Origin: Cardiobacterium valvarum
GTDB lineage: Bacteria; Pseudomonadota; Gammaproteobacteria; Cardiobacteriales; Cardiobacteriaceae
Direction: 5' to 3'
DNA length: 64,000 bases
Assembly: GCF_900460955.1 (NCBI RefSeq)
Contig: NZ_UFUW01000001.1
Location: forward strand, 2,217,001-2,281,000
The notes beneath the pieces were generated by a model. That model ran no database searches, was not told the DNA's origin, and worked only from the letters and a program-made list of their open reading frames with translations. Made by a program: the position numbers and the translations under genes. The stretch's first letter is position 1. Each line of letters starts with the position of its first letter. This document shows positions 54,477-62,628 of this stretch, one piece after another.

Positions 54477-54829
54477 GAACGTGTTCATAATCTCTGCAAC
54501 CATGGGAAAAGGCTGCCTAATGGCATTGGAACGTGAGCGGAATCATCTTGGCGCGGTACAAAAAGTCCTTGCCGACGGTGGCTACACAGGCAGAGCATTT
54601 GCGTTGTCGGTACAGGAGTTGATGGGTGCGGGGGTAGGGATTGCCAAACGCAACGGATTGCACCGTTTTGTGGTATTGCCGAAGCGGTGGGTGGTAGGGC
54701 GCAGTTTTTCCTGGCTGGAAAAGAACACAGGCGGCTTTGGAAAAACTGCGAGCGTAAGCTGAGTACCAGTCTGCAAATGGTGGTTTTGGCTTTCTTGGGA
54801 GTCCTGCTACGAAGACTATGAACATGTTC
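54477..54829 (+). mobile_element. 353-bp non-autonomous IS5-family (IS1031-like) derivative, copy 2
   Basis: Same length and same ends (GAACGTGTTCATA / TATGAACATGTTC) as 13668-14020. Here a clean 3-bp target duplication TTA flanks both ends (54474-54476 and 54830-54832), which fits the TNA duplication of the IS1031 group. Confidence 0.9.
54502..54821 (+). pseudogene. IS5-family transposase C-terminal fragment, frameshifted (copy 2)
   Basis: Carries the same LADGGYTGRAF and FVVLPKRWVVGRSF segments and the same -1 shift at GGAAAAG as the copy at 13693-14012; the shifted frame runs HRRLWKNCERKLSTSLQMVV to a stop at 54819. The catalytic N-terminal half is absent. Confidence 0.85.
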
Positions 54830-54948
54830 TTAGAATTCGAGCAGATTTGACAGATTCTCCCAACAGTGAAAACAAAGGAAATTTTCCTTCATATTTATTT
54901 GCCTGCACTATTGACAGATTTGCCGAGCATACTTTTTAGAACACCACC

Positions 54949-54984
54949 TATAATTAAATAGAAAAAAACAGTAGCTATCAAAAT
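54949..54984 (+). mobile_element. Left-end relic of an IS630-family element
   Basis: TATAATTAAATAGAAAAAAA, followed by CAGTAGCTATCAAAAT, is nearly identical to the first 36 bp of the IS630-family element at 22292. It is cut short by the IS1016-type insertion at 54985. Confidence 0.75.
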
Positions 54985-55698
54985 GGGGCTGTACTAGATT
55001 AGCCCTAAATTTCACACCAATCACGCAGCGTTTTTAGCTGCTGGGACGGCGTACCGAAGTTAAACCGAAATTCACGTTCTTTCAAGAACAGTGGGAAAGA
55101 TTTGCGGTCAATGCCGTTGTATTTGCGCAGTACACGCTTCGCTTGGTTCCAAAAATTTTCAATGCCGTTGAATATGATTCTGGCGCTCGGCAAACGCTTT
55201 GCAATGGTTGATGCGGTGATGGATAAAACCGCTCACATCCAGTTTGTCATAACTGCTCAGGCTGTCTGTATAAACAATACTGTCAGGCATGATTTTCTTC
55301 TTGGTAACAGGTAGTAAGCTTTCAGATTTGGCATTATATACCACAACTGTATAGACCCGTCCGTTGCGTTTCAGAATGCCGAAGACAACAACTTTTCCTG
55401 CCGCACCGCGACCACGTCTGCCCTTGCGACGTCCGCCGAAATAGCTTTCGTCCAATTCGACAGAACCATCAAAAACTTCATCGGCAGCCAAGGTCAAACG
55501 ATGGCTGATAACCATACGAATTTTGCGGTAGAACAGGACTGCTGAATTGGGATGGATACCCAAAATATCGGCGGCGAAACGTGCAGTAACTTCTAGCACA
55601 AAAAAACGGAGTAGTTCTTTCTGTACTTTTTTCTTTAATTTGCAGTGTGTTATCTTCATTTTCGGAGGGTAACATATCTGCTAATCTAGTACAGCCCC
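54985..55698 (-). mobile_element. IS1595-family element, IS1016 type
   Basis: A 714-bp element with inverted ends GGGGCTGTACTAGATTAG and CTAATCTAGTACAGCCCC. It encodes one frameshifted transposase. IS1016-type elements are common in Neisseria and Haemophilus. No clear 8-bp target duplication is seen, which suggests later rearrangement at one side. Confidence 0.9.
55005..55659 (-). pseudogene. IS1016-type transposase, frameshifted near the 3' end
   Basis: It starts MKITHCKLKKKVQKELLRFF and carries VELDESYFGGRRKGRRGRG and SIVYTDSLSSYDKLDVSGF, hallmarks of the DDE(N/H) transposases of IS1595 elements. The frame is lost at AERQNHI (near 55185), where homologues continue NGIENFWNQAKRVLRKYNGI; that end is read in another frame (55005-55180) and ends LKTLRDWCEI. 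Confidence 0.9.
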
Positions 55699-55712
55699 AA
55701 GAAATGGTACTA

Positions 55713-56518
55713 GGGGCTGTTGACATTATCGCAAGGCGATAACGGTAGCAGCCAGATAAATATTGGCGGAAAAGGATGTATCCGTCTTCTCTGCCCGCAT
55801 GGCAACTTTCTTGAACTCTTTCAATTTACAGAAGAAATTTTCAACCAGATGCCGCCACTTATACATCTCCTTGTCATACTCGCGCGCCGCCTTACGGTTA
55901 CTGCGCGGCAGGATGACCACTTTACTGCCGCGTTCTGTCAAATCCTTAACCAGCCAATCCACATCAAACGCCTTATCCGCCAGTAGTGCCCCAAATTCCC
56001 TGTCCCTAATCAAAGGTCCAACCCCGCAAATGTTATGACGTTGCCCGGGTAGCAGGCGGAATCTCACCAGATTTCCCAAGGCATCCACCAAAGCCAGTAT
56101 TTTGGTGGTCATGCCGACTTTGGATTTACCTATAGCCTGATTCAGGGTCCCCCTTTTGCCCCCTGACCGTGGCGGTGGACTTTGACGATGCTGCCATCAA
56201 TCATGGCATATTCCATATCCGCCTCACCGCTGATTTCCTCAAAGATTCTGGTAAAGCGCCCTGCTTTGCTCCAGCGGCGGTAACGCTGGAATACGCTGAT
56301 CCATTTGCCAAATTCCTTGGGTAAATCCCGCCACGGGCTGCCGGTGCGGGCTATCCACAGCACGGCTTCTATAAACATGCGGTTATCGGCGGTTGATCCG
56401 CGATCGTTAGCCTTGCCCGTACACAAGGGCTCAATTCTTGCCCATTGGGCATCGGTCAGTATTAATCTTTCTTTCATAATCATATGATATGGCTTGGATA
56501 TTACTTGTCAACAGACCC
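55713..56518 (-). mobile_element. IS5-family element, IS427 type, inserted in the IS1-type transposase gene
   Basis: An 806-bp element flanked by TA duplications (55711-55712 and 56519-56520). Ends GGGGCTGTTGACA and, inward from the other side, GGGTCTGTTGACA are near-identical. It carries two overlapping transposase frames. It is the youngest-looking IS in the window. Confidence 0.88.
55726..56483 (-). CDS. IS427-type transposase, two frames joined by a likely -1 frameshift
   Basis: OrfA (56142-56483) encodes MIMKERLILTDAQWARIEP, GSPWRDLPKEFGKWISVFQR and the first catalytic Asp in MIDGSIVKVHRHGQG. OrfB (55726-56112) encodes LLADKAFDVDWL (second Asp) and YKWRHLVENFFCKLKEFKK (Glu). A -1 shift at AAAGGGGGA near 56146 joins GAKGG to TLNQAIGKSKVGMTTK, the usual sequence. 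All catalytic residues are present, so the element may be active if the shift is programmed, as is common in this group. Confidence 0.85.
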
Positions 56519-56520
56519 TA

Positions 56521-57154
56521 AGCACGACGGTAAACAAAATTATCTTTGCAGAGACTGCAATCGCCAATTTATTGGCGACCACAATTTGACTTATCCCAGA
56601 TGCCCTCAGGAATAGATCGAACTATCCTCAAAATGCTTGTCCGCAATTGTGGCATTCGTGATATTTCTGAAATAACAGGATGCAGCAGGTACAAAGTTCA
56701 GAAGGTACTAAAAATATCGCAACACCATGTTCTTCCTAAGAAAAATCATTATGACTCTTTGGAAGTTGACGAGCTTTGGACTTTTGTTGGCAGCAAGAAG
56801 AACAAGGTATGGCTTATCTACGCTTATGACCGTAGTGACGGCGAGATAGTGGCTTATGCCTGGGGAAAGAGGGATATTGCCACCGTGAGGGAATTGGAAG
56901 CGCGTTTAAACGCGCTAAAGGTTACTTATGGGAATATCGTGATGGATAAATGGCAGAGTTTTGTTGAAATATTTGGTAGTGAAAAATCGAATATTGGCAA
57001 GAAATATACGGTGGGAATTGAGGGTAAAAATTGCCGTCTGAGGCACCGAATCAGGCGGATTGTGAGGAGAACCTGTTGTTTTTCGAAGGAATTGCTCTAC
57101 CACTTCAAAATATTTGATTTGGCTTTTCACTACATTAACTATGGCTTTGTATGA
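56521..57154 (+). pseudogene. IS1-family transposase, truncated and frameshifted
   Basis: The zinc-finger N-terminus (QNYLCRDCNRQFIGDHNL) is in one frame and the rest (IDRTILKMLVRNCGIRDISE, then DELWTFVGSKKNKVWLIYAY and the DDE part) in another, with a shift near 56610. The last segment (CRLRHRIRRIVRRTCCFSKE) matches IS1 transposases, where RLRRRTCCFSK is typical. The 5' start was lost to neighbouring insertions. Confidence 0.85.
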
Positions 57155-57232
57155 CCCAGCATACTTTTCAGACACCACCAAAAAGAGTTAGCATAATACA
57201 GTACCAACTCTTTTTCAGAATAATATAAAAAA

Positions 57233-57622
57233 TTAGCGCTTGGAAAATTGGGTTGCTCGACGTGCTTTGTGCAAACCCACTTTTTTCCTTTCAACCTTAC
57301 GGGCATCACGAGTTAGAAATCCAGCTTGACGTAATGGCGCTCGTAGTTCTTCATTATATGAACGCAATGCTCGCGCAATGCCATGCTGGATGGCACCTGC
57401 TTGCCCGCTAACTCCACCTCCATTAACCGTGATATAAAAATCAAATTTATCTTTTACATCAACTACCTCTAATGGTTGACAAACAACCATACGAGCAGTT
57501 TCTCGGCTAAAATATTCATGCAATGGCTTATTATTAATAATAATATTACCATTTCCGCGTCGAAGAAAAACACGCGCAGCGGAGGTTTTGCGGCGACCAG
57601 TAGCATAATATTGTTCTAACAT
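57233..57622 (-). CDS. rpsI: 30S ribosomal protein S9
   Basis: Full-length 129-residue S9. It starts [20 protein letters not shown] and ends with the conserved basic tail [11 protein letters not shown], which reaches the P-site t[22 protein letters not shown] is the central signature. It lies 14 nt after rplM in the usual rplM-rpsI order. Codon use is AT-rich, unlike nearly all other genes of the window except L13, L36 and comEA. Confidence 0.97.
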   Translation of the reverse strand: MLEQYYATGRRKTSAARVFLRRGNGNIIINNKPLHEYFSRETARMVVCQPLEVVDVKDKFDFYITVNGGGVSGQAGAIQHGIARALRSYNEELRAPLRQAGFLTRDARKVERKKVGLHKARRATQFSKR

Positions 57623-57636
57623 ATTACTTAATCCTC

Positions 57637-58068
57637 TTAAATTTCCAAATTAATTGGTTGCTGAGCTTCATGTTTATGTGATTCACCTGCATAAATTTTT
57701 AATTTCTTTAACACAGATCTCCCAAGCGGTCCTCGAGGTAGCATACCTTTAACAGCAATTTCCAACACCTTACCTGGCCTTTTCACTTGCATATCATGGA
57801 AATTAGCGTATTTTAAATTACCTATATAGCTGGTATGACGATAGTAAACCTTATCTTTATTTTTCTTCCCGCTTACATTTAACTTATCTGCATTAATAAC
57901 TACAATATAATCACCTACATCCATATTCGGCGTAAACTCAGGTTTATGCTTACCTCGTAAACGTAAAGCTATTTCACTGGCAAGTCTGCCTAAAGTTTTT
58001 CCTGTTGCATCAATCAAATACCATTCACGCGATAGTGAATCAGGTTTCGCAATATAAGTTTTGAACAT
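57637..58068 (-). CDS. rplM: 50S ribosomal protein L13
   Basis: Full-length 143-residue L13. [40 protein letters not shown] and [20 protein letters not shown] are family signatures. First gene of the rplM-rpsI operon; the AGAGTACTTTC-type upstream region shows a GGAGAG ribosome site on the minus strand. Markedly AT-rich third positions. Confidence 0.97.
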   Translation of the reverse strand: MFKTYIAKPDSLSREWYLIDATGKTLGRLASEIALRLRGKHKPEFTPNMDVGDYIVVINADKLNVSGKKNKDKVYYRHTSYIGNLKYANFHDMQVKRPGKVLEIAVKGMLPRGPLGRSVLKKLKIYAGESHKHEAQQPINLEI

Positions 58069-58497
58069 TGAAAGTACTCTCCGTACAATAAATCAAAGAA
58101 GGTTATTATACCCGAGCTTCTGTTATCACGCAATCTCGGGGGAAATACAACTTAAAGCCATCCTTACCGTTAAAGCGTGGCTTTCTTTATCATAAGTAAT
58201 AATTGTCACATCGTTCATCCACATTTTTATATGGATACTCTCTTATGTTGCTCCATATCCTCATATCTCTTTTGCTCCCATTAATTTCTGTAAAATTATT
58301 ATCTTGTGAAATTATTATTTTTCTAAACCTAGCTAATACTAGGCACATATGTACGCTCAACATATTCCGAATATCAACTCTGCACATGGAAATATGTGAC
58401 TAAAGTTCTGCATCACTTGTATTCAAGAACTAAGTAAGTAGGTTTATCTACTGACACAGTTATGAATATATCAAATCTATAATTATTAATCCAAACG
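58069..58497. other. AT-rich gene-free interval upstream of rplM
   Basis: No convincing gene in about 430 bp. The stretch nearest rplM should hold its promoter. A hairpin AAAGCCA...TGGCTTT is at about 58153-58183. Short open frames on both strands here lack family resemblance and ribosome sites. Confidence 0.5.
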
Positions 58498-58521
58498 AAG
58501 CTCCTATTTATAGGAGCTTTA
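58498..58521 (-). terminator. Terminator downstream of the L36 gene
   Basis: AAGCTCCTA-TTTA-TAGGAGCTTT, an 8-9-bp stem with flanking A/T runs, about 45 nt past the L36 stop. Confidence 0.75.
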
Positions 58522-58565
58522 AATAGATTGTTTTTCTTTATGGTTGCTCTAAAGAAACATCTTAT

Positions 58566-58691
58566 TTAGCGCTGACGTGCTTTTAGGCGCTTATCAGTCT
58601 TGCAAATAACAAACAGTTTTCCACGTCGTCTAACTACTTGACAATCACGACTACGATTTTTAGCTGATTTTAATGAAGATACAATTTTCAT
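58566..58691 (-). CDS. rpmJ: 50S ribosomal protein L36, zinc-independent (YkgO) type
   Basis: A 41-residue protein, [20 protein letters not shown] followed by [15 protein letters not shown] and the ending LKARQR. The ribosome site AAGGGG lies 6 nt before the ATG. It keeps only two isolated cysteines and lacks the CxxC...CxxxxH zinc site of standard L36, so it is the C-minus paralogue, used under zinc limitation in other bacteria. A zinc-type rpmJ is expected in the main ribosomal operon. A Zur-type regulator gene lies at 62629. Confidence 0.93.
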   Translation of the reverse strand: MKIVSSLKSAKNRSRDCQVVRRRGKLFVICKTDKRLKARQR

Positions 58692-58835
58692 AAAAGCCCC
58701 TTAATTTTTTAACAACACAATTCAAATATTATTGCTATCTAACATTAGCAAATTATTAATACCCAATTAAAACCTTTTATTGCAAAGAATAATAATATTG
58801 TATTTTATAGCTTTTCATATCCCAACCATTTTTCT

Positions 58836-59222
58836 TCATTTTCCTTCTTTTACTTCTATGGCATCCTTAGATATTTCTTTTACATCCTTAGATACTTCGT
58901 TTGCATTAACATCAGACTGTGCTTGTTTATTATCAGGGGATTTGTCTTTTACTTCAGCCTCATTCTCATTTTTAACAACAAGCTCCTCACGTAATTTTTC
59001 CAAAGTAGCTTTACCGATACCTTTGACATTTGTTAGTTCATCAATATTTTTGAACTCGCCATGAGCCTCCCTATAAGCAACTATTTCGGCTGCCTTCTTA
59101 GCTCCAATACCTTTCAATTGCTGCAATTCTTCGACATTGGCAGTATTAATATTTACTGCCGCGAATACGCCTGTTGACAAACCAACAATTAAACTCAGCA
59201 GTATTTTGCAAATTTTATTCAT
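58836..59222 (-). CDS. comEA: ComEA-family competence DNA-binding protein with charged tail
   Basis: A 128-residue exported protein. The start at 59222 follows GAGGT and opens a signal peptide (ending STGVFAA). Two helix-hairpin-helix motifs follow: VNINTANVEELQQLKGIGAK and KNIDELTNVKGIGKATLEKL. ComEA proteins bind incoming DNA in the periplasm during natural transformation. The last 45 residues are Lys/Glu/Asp-rich and unusual for short gammaproteobacterial ComEA proteins, which normally stop after the HhH pair. AT-rich like its neighbours. Confidence 0.92.
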   Translation of the reverse strand: MNKICKILLSLIVGLSTGVFAAVNINTANVEELQQLKGIGAKKAAEIVAYREAHGEFKNIDELTNVKGIGKATLEKLREELVVKNENEAEVKDKSPDNKQAQSDVNANEVSKDVKEISKDAIEVKEGK

Positions 59223-59570
59223 AATCTTTGACCTCATACAAGCATAGAAAAAACGATACTTTTCCTCTTTGTTATAATGTTATAAATAGATAAACCCTAA
59301 CAAAAAGTCAAAGTGACATCTTTATATTTTACATATTTTTACCATCCATGCAAGAACATCGTGTCCCGCCGCAAAGCAAACCGTCGTTCCTCAAGTTCAA
59401 GGCGAGTTCTCTTACCGCGCCTTTTCACGCATAGTCACACCAACCCAGCCAATCTGGTCTGTACGAAAAGATAAGTTTACTATCTTACTCTCTATGTTCT
59501 TCGTTACGCAAGCGCAAGCGTAGAGCTCTTTTTGAGATTCTTGCCAATCCTAAGGCCACGAGCACACTGC
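59223..59570. other. Gene-free interval between comEA and leuA
   Basis: About 350 bp. The part next to comEA (59223-59345) is AT-rich and should hold its promoter. The part next to leuA is GC-richer and marks the return to host base composition. No terminator or gene was identified with confidence. Confidence 0.5.
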
Positions 59571-61223
59571 TTACAGTATTTGCCCCGCAGCAACCAGTGT
59601 AGCACGCAGCATAGCGCTGATGGTGTCCTGGCTGTACGCGATACCGGTACGCAGTTCGTCATCAATCATGAGTTGGACGTAAGCGACTGCCTGAGCGTCA
59701 GTGCTTTTGCTCATTGCGTGTTCGGCGTAGTTAGCAACGCTGATGATTTTGCCGCTGTGTTGCTGCAGGGCGTCAATGAAGGCGCTCATCGCCCCACCAC
59801 CGTGGCCCTTGAGACTGATGCTGCGGCCATCAGTGCGGGTGAGGCTCGCTTCGAGACTGTGTTCTTGCCGTTCGATGCGGCGGATGGCATAGTCATCAAG
59901 ATGTAGCGGGCTATCGTGCAGGTAGCTGCTTTCAAAGAGGGTGATGATGTCCTGGCTGCTCAGTTCTTTTTGGGTGCACTCGCTTTCTGTCTGCACTTTT
60001 TGCGCGAAGTCAATTTGCAGCCAGCGGGGCACGTTCAGACCGTAGTCGCGTGCAAGGATGTAGGCAACACCGCCTTTGCCCGACTGACTGTTGATGCGCA
60101 CGACGTCCTGGTAGCTACGACCGATGTCGAGCGGGTCGATGGGCAAGTAAGCGATGTCCCAAATGCCATTTGGCGGTTTTTCCAGCGATTTTTTGATGGC
60201 ATCTTGATGCGAACCAGAAAAGGCGGTGAAGACGAGTTCGCCGATGTAAGGATGACGCGGATGTACGGGCAGATTGTTGCATTCGCTGACGATACGCACG
60301 ATGTCGTTCATGCGGCTGAAATCCAGACTGGGATCGATGCCCTGCGAATAGAGGTTCATCGCCATGATCATGACGTCCATGTTGCCGGTGCGTTCGCCGT
60401 TGCCAAGCAGGGTACCTTCGACACGATCCGCCCCTGCCATCACCGCAAGTTCGGAGGCGGCGACGGCACAGCCCCGGTCGTTATGGGTGTGCACGCTGAT
60501 GGTGACGTGTTCGCGACAGCTGAGGTGACGGCAGAAGTATTCGATTTGGTCGGCGTAGAGGTTCGGGGTGCAGGCTTCGACGGTGTTCGGCAGGTTGAGG
60601 ATGACTTTACGCCCCGCCCACGGTTGCCACACCCGGCAGACGGCTTCGCAAACGGCAACGGCGAAACCGGGCTCGGTCTGCGAGAAGCTTTCTGGCGAGT
60701 ATTCGAAGATCCACTCGCTTTCCGGGTAACGCGCGGCGCGTTCTTGCAGCAGGGTCGCTCCTGCGACGGCTATGGCAGTGATGTCTGCCAGATTTTTTTC
60801 GTAGACTTTTTCCCGCTGCACACGCGAGGTAGAGTTATAAACGTGGACGATAGCGCGTTTGACACCGCGCAGGGATTCAAAGGTACGGTCAATAAGATGT
60901 TCGCGCGCCTGTACCAGTACTTGAATGGTCACGTCCTCAGGGATGTGGCCACCTTCGATGAGCAGGCGGGTGAAGTCGTATTCTATTTGTGAGGCGGCGG
61001 GGAAGCCAATTTCGATTTCTTTGAAGCCGCAATCCACGAGGAGCTGAAAGTAACGCAATTTTTGTTCGATGGTCATCGGGTCAATGAGTGCCTGGTTGCC
61101 ATCGCGCAAATCAACACTGACCCAGATGGGGGCTTTGTCGATGATTTTATCCGGCCAGGTTCGGTCAGGAAGTGTGGGGGCAAAAGCAAAGGGGCGGTAT
61201 TTTTTATAGTCAAAGCGGTTCAT
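59571..61223 (-). CDS. leuA: 2-isopropylmalate synthase, long (type 2) form
   Basis: First committed enzyme of leucine synthesis: condenses acetyl-CoA with 2-ketoisovalerate. 550 residues, from MNRFDYKKYRPFAFA. The catalytic barrel has VSVDLRDGNQALIDPMTIEQ, SVHTHNDRGCAVAASELAVM (metal-binding His-x-His) and GTLLGNGERTGNMD. The C-terminal LeuA regulatory domain includes GHGGGAMSAFIDAL, the leucine-binding region. Type 2 enzymes are close to those of actinobacteria and many proteobacteria. It is divergent from an Lrp-family regulator, a plausible controller. Confidence 0.96.
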   Translation of the reverse strand: MNRFDYKKYRPFAFAPTLPDRTWPDKIIDKAPIWVSVDLRDGNQALIDPMTIEQKLRYFQLLVDCGFKEIEIGFPAASQIEYDFTRLLIEGGHIPEDVTIQVLVQAREHLIDRTFESLRGVKRAIVHVYNSTSRVQREKVYEKNLADITAIAVAGATLLQERAARYPESEWIFEYSPESFSQTEPGFAVAVCEAVCRVWQPWAGRKVILNLPNTVEACTPNLYADQIEYFCRHLSCREHVTISVHTHNDRGCAVAASELAVMAGADRVEGTLLGNGERTGNMDVMIMAMNLYSQGIDPSLDFSRMNDIVRIVSECNNLPVHPRHPYIGELVFTAFSGSHQDAIKKSLEKPPNGIWDIAYLPIDPLDIGRSYQDVVRINSQSGKGGVAYILARDYGLNVPRWLQIDFAQKVQTESECTQKELSSQDIITLFESSYLHDSPLHLDDYAIRRIERQEHSLEASLTRTDGRSISLKGHGGGAMSAFIDALQQHSGKIISVANYAEHAMSKSTDAQAVAYVQLMIDDELRTGIAYSQDTISAMLRATLVAAGQIL

Positions 61224-61306
61224 GGATAATGTCCTTTAGAAGATAGTGCGCGCATTGTAGTAGCTACCCGCGGTAGTTTTTCACTTTTTATCGCGCATTT
61301 TATCAG

Positions 61307-61312
61307 TATAAT
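61307..61312 (+). promoter_or_regulatory. Candidate -10 element for the Lrp-family gene
   Basis: TATAAT at 61307-61312, 30 bp before the ATG at 61342. No good -35 is present at 17 bp, so activator help or a weak promoter is likely. The 118-bp divergent gap to leuA probably contains both promoters and regulator sites. Confidence 0.45.
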
Positions 61313-61341
61313 GAGCTAATTTAACCACTATAGGGATTTTT

Positions 61342-61815
61342 ATGAGCGAAAATCACCTTTCCTTGGACGATACGGATCGCAAGATCCTGCGTATCCTCGC
61401 GGTCAATGGCCGTATTAACAATCTTGCGTTGGCTGAAGCAGTGAATTTGTCGCCAACACCGTGCGCACGGCGAGTCCGTCGCTTGGAAGAGGCGGGTATT
61501 ATCGAAGGCTATCGTGCCGTTCTCAACCGCAATGCACTTGGTTTTGGTTTGAGCGTGTTTATCGCCGTCACCTTGGACAGTCACACACCGGAACGATTTG
61601 CCGCCTTTGAAGAAGCGGTTAAATCTTTCCCCGAGGTGGTGCGGATGAGCATCGTCACTGGCCGCGCTGAGGATTATTTGTTGCAGGTACTGGTCAGCGG
61701 CATGGAGTCGTTCGAATCGTTCTTGCTTGGCAAGTTGAGCCGCATTCCGGGCGTGATGCATGTGCATTCGAGTTTCGAGATGCGCAATGTTATTGATCGT
61801 CAAGCGCCGACCTAA
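61342..61815 (+). CDS. Lrp/AsnC-family transcriptional regulator
   Basis: A 157-residue regulator. The N-terminal HTH spans SLDDTDRKILRILAVNGRIN and ALAEAVNLSPTPCARRVRRL; the RAM effector domain follows, with FGLSVFIAVTLDSHTPERFA and MSIVTGRAEDYLLQVLVSGM. The length is typical of Lrp-like proteins, which form octamers and sense amino acids such as leucine. Divergent placement from leuA suggests control of leucine synthesis, but other targets are possible. Confidence 0.92.
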   Translation: MSENHLSLDDTDRKILRILAVNGRINNLALAEAVNLSPTPCARRVRRLEEAGIIEGYRAVLNRNALGFGLSVFIAVTLDSHTPERFAAFEEAVKSFPEVVRMSIVTGRAEDYLLQVLVSGMESFESFLLGKLSRIPGVMHVHSSFEMRNVIDRQAPT

Positions 61816-61867
61816 TGCCTTCACATAAGAAATAACCTAAATTCTCCAAGAGCGGGCATCAGGTGTA

Positions 61868-61890
61868 AACCCGCATGGTTATCCCGCTTG
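61868..61890. repeat. Degenerate copy of the 25-bp repeat
   Basis: CCCGCATGGTTATCCCGCTTG (one base over the core) matches the TTATCCCGCTTGG core of the 25-bp repeat with a changed left side. It lies in the 171-bp gap between the Lrp gene and the next methyltransferase, where nothing else was recognised. Confidence 0.45.
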
Positions 61891-61986
61891 CCGCGCGCTG
61901 CGCCTACCTAGCTTCAATGCCGTAGCCCGCGTATCATTGACGCCGTCGTGGCACTGCCATAATTTTAAGAATTTAAAAGGTCGCCT

Positions 61987-62583
61987 ATGCAAAAAAAAAG
62001 AATTGCCAATCTGGTCAAGGAAACGGCCGGATTTTCTTACGAATTTATCCGACACCCGAAAGGAATGGGCAGCATCATTCCTTCTTCCCGTGCCCTCGCC
62101 CGTGCCATGCGCCGCACCGCTCAGGATTATGGGCATCCGGAAAGCGTCGTTATCGAAGCAGGAGCCGGTAGCGGCGCAATCACCCGTGAGCTGGTCGCGC
62201 ATTTTCCCCGCGAGCGCCTGATTATCAATGAACTCAATCCCCGCCTTGCCCGCCGTCTGCGCGATCGCTTCAAGGGTAACACCATCCGTCGTGGCGGCGT
62301 TGAGCAACTTGACGTCTGGACGCATTCGCAGCCGAAAACCATCGTCTCCTCGCTGCCCTTCCGCTCGCTGCCGCAGGAAATCGCGCACAGCATCGAATCC
62401 CTATTTTTTACCGCCCTGCGCGAAAACCCTGCCAACGTGCTGGTACAGTTTACTTACGGTCAGCGTTCGCCGCTACATCTGCCGCCGGAAGCGGATATTC
62501 AGGCAGAAAAAGTCAACTATGCTTGGCTGAACTTTCCGCCTGCGCATGTTTGGTTGTATCGCTGCAAGCGGCAAGAATCTTAG
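61987..62583 (+). CDS. SAM-dependent methyltransferase, phospholipid N-methyltransferase-like
   Basis: A 198-residue class I methyltransferase. The SAM-binding motif I is VVIEAGAGSGAITRELV (about 55-71), followed by LIINELNPRLARRLRDRF as the acidic motif II. IVSSLPFRSLPQEI and a C-terminal PPAHVWLYR complete the pattern of COG3963-type phospholipid or rRNA-adenine-methylase-like proteins. Substrate is uncertain: phosphatidylethanolamine methylation is plausible but unproven. No clear ribosome site; it stands upstream of the Zur gene with a 45-bp gap. Confidence 0.8.
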   Translation: MQKKRIANLVKETAGFSYEFIRHPKGMGSIIPSSRALARAMRRTAQDYGHPESVVIEAGAGSGAITRELVAHFPRERLIINELNPRLARRLRDRFKGNTIRRGGVEQLDVWTHSQPKTIVSSLPFRSLPQEIAHSIESLFFTALRENPANVLVQFTYGQRSPLHLPPEADIQAEKVNYAWLNFPPAHVWLYRCKRQES

Positions 62584-62628
62584 CATCCCCAAATCCGCCG
62601 TTCTGCCACCAAATCCCACGCACCCCGT

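Larger units (their letters stand above)
54449..54948. mobile_element. IS1-type element remnant
   Basis: Ends GGTGGTGGCCTGAAATGTAT and, on the minus strand, GGTGGTGTTCTAAAAAGTAT resemble each other and the right end of the IS1-type element at 57155-57179. No transposase gene survives inside: the interior is a short AT-rich stretch plus the 353-bp IS1031-like MITE that inserted into it. Confidence 0.65.
55699..57179 (+). mobile_element. IS1-family element, interrupted and 5'-truncated
   Basis: A fragment at 55699-55712 (reading RNGT) joins the sequence after 56518 (KHDGKQNYLCRDCNRQFIGD) once the IS427-type element and one TA are removed. The right end at 57155-57179 has AGCATACTTTTCAGACACCA. 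The left part is lost where the IS1016-type element now ends. Confidence 0.75.

Noticed and set aside
57200..59300. Prophage or plasmid fragment
   Set aside because: Despite the AT-rich composition, the genes are ribosomal proteins and comEA, with no phage or plasmid functions.
59350..59500. Possible small basic protein (SRRKANRRSS...) downstream of leuA
   Set aside because: Starts only at GTG without a ribosome site and matches nothing known; probably non-coding.
59916..60992. 358-residue frame opposite leuA
   Set aside because: Antisense shadow; LeuA motifs are complete on the minus strand.
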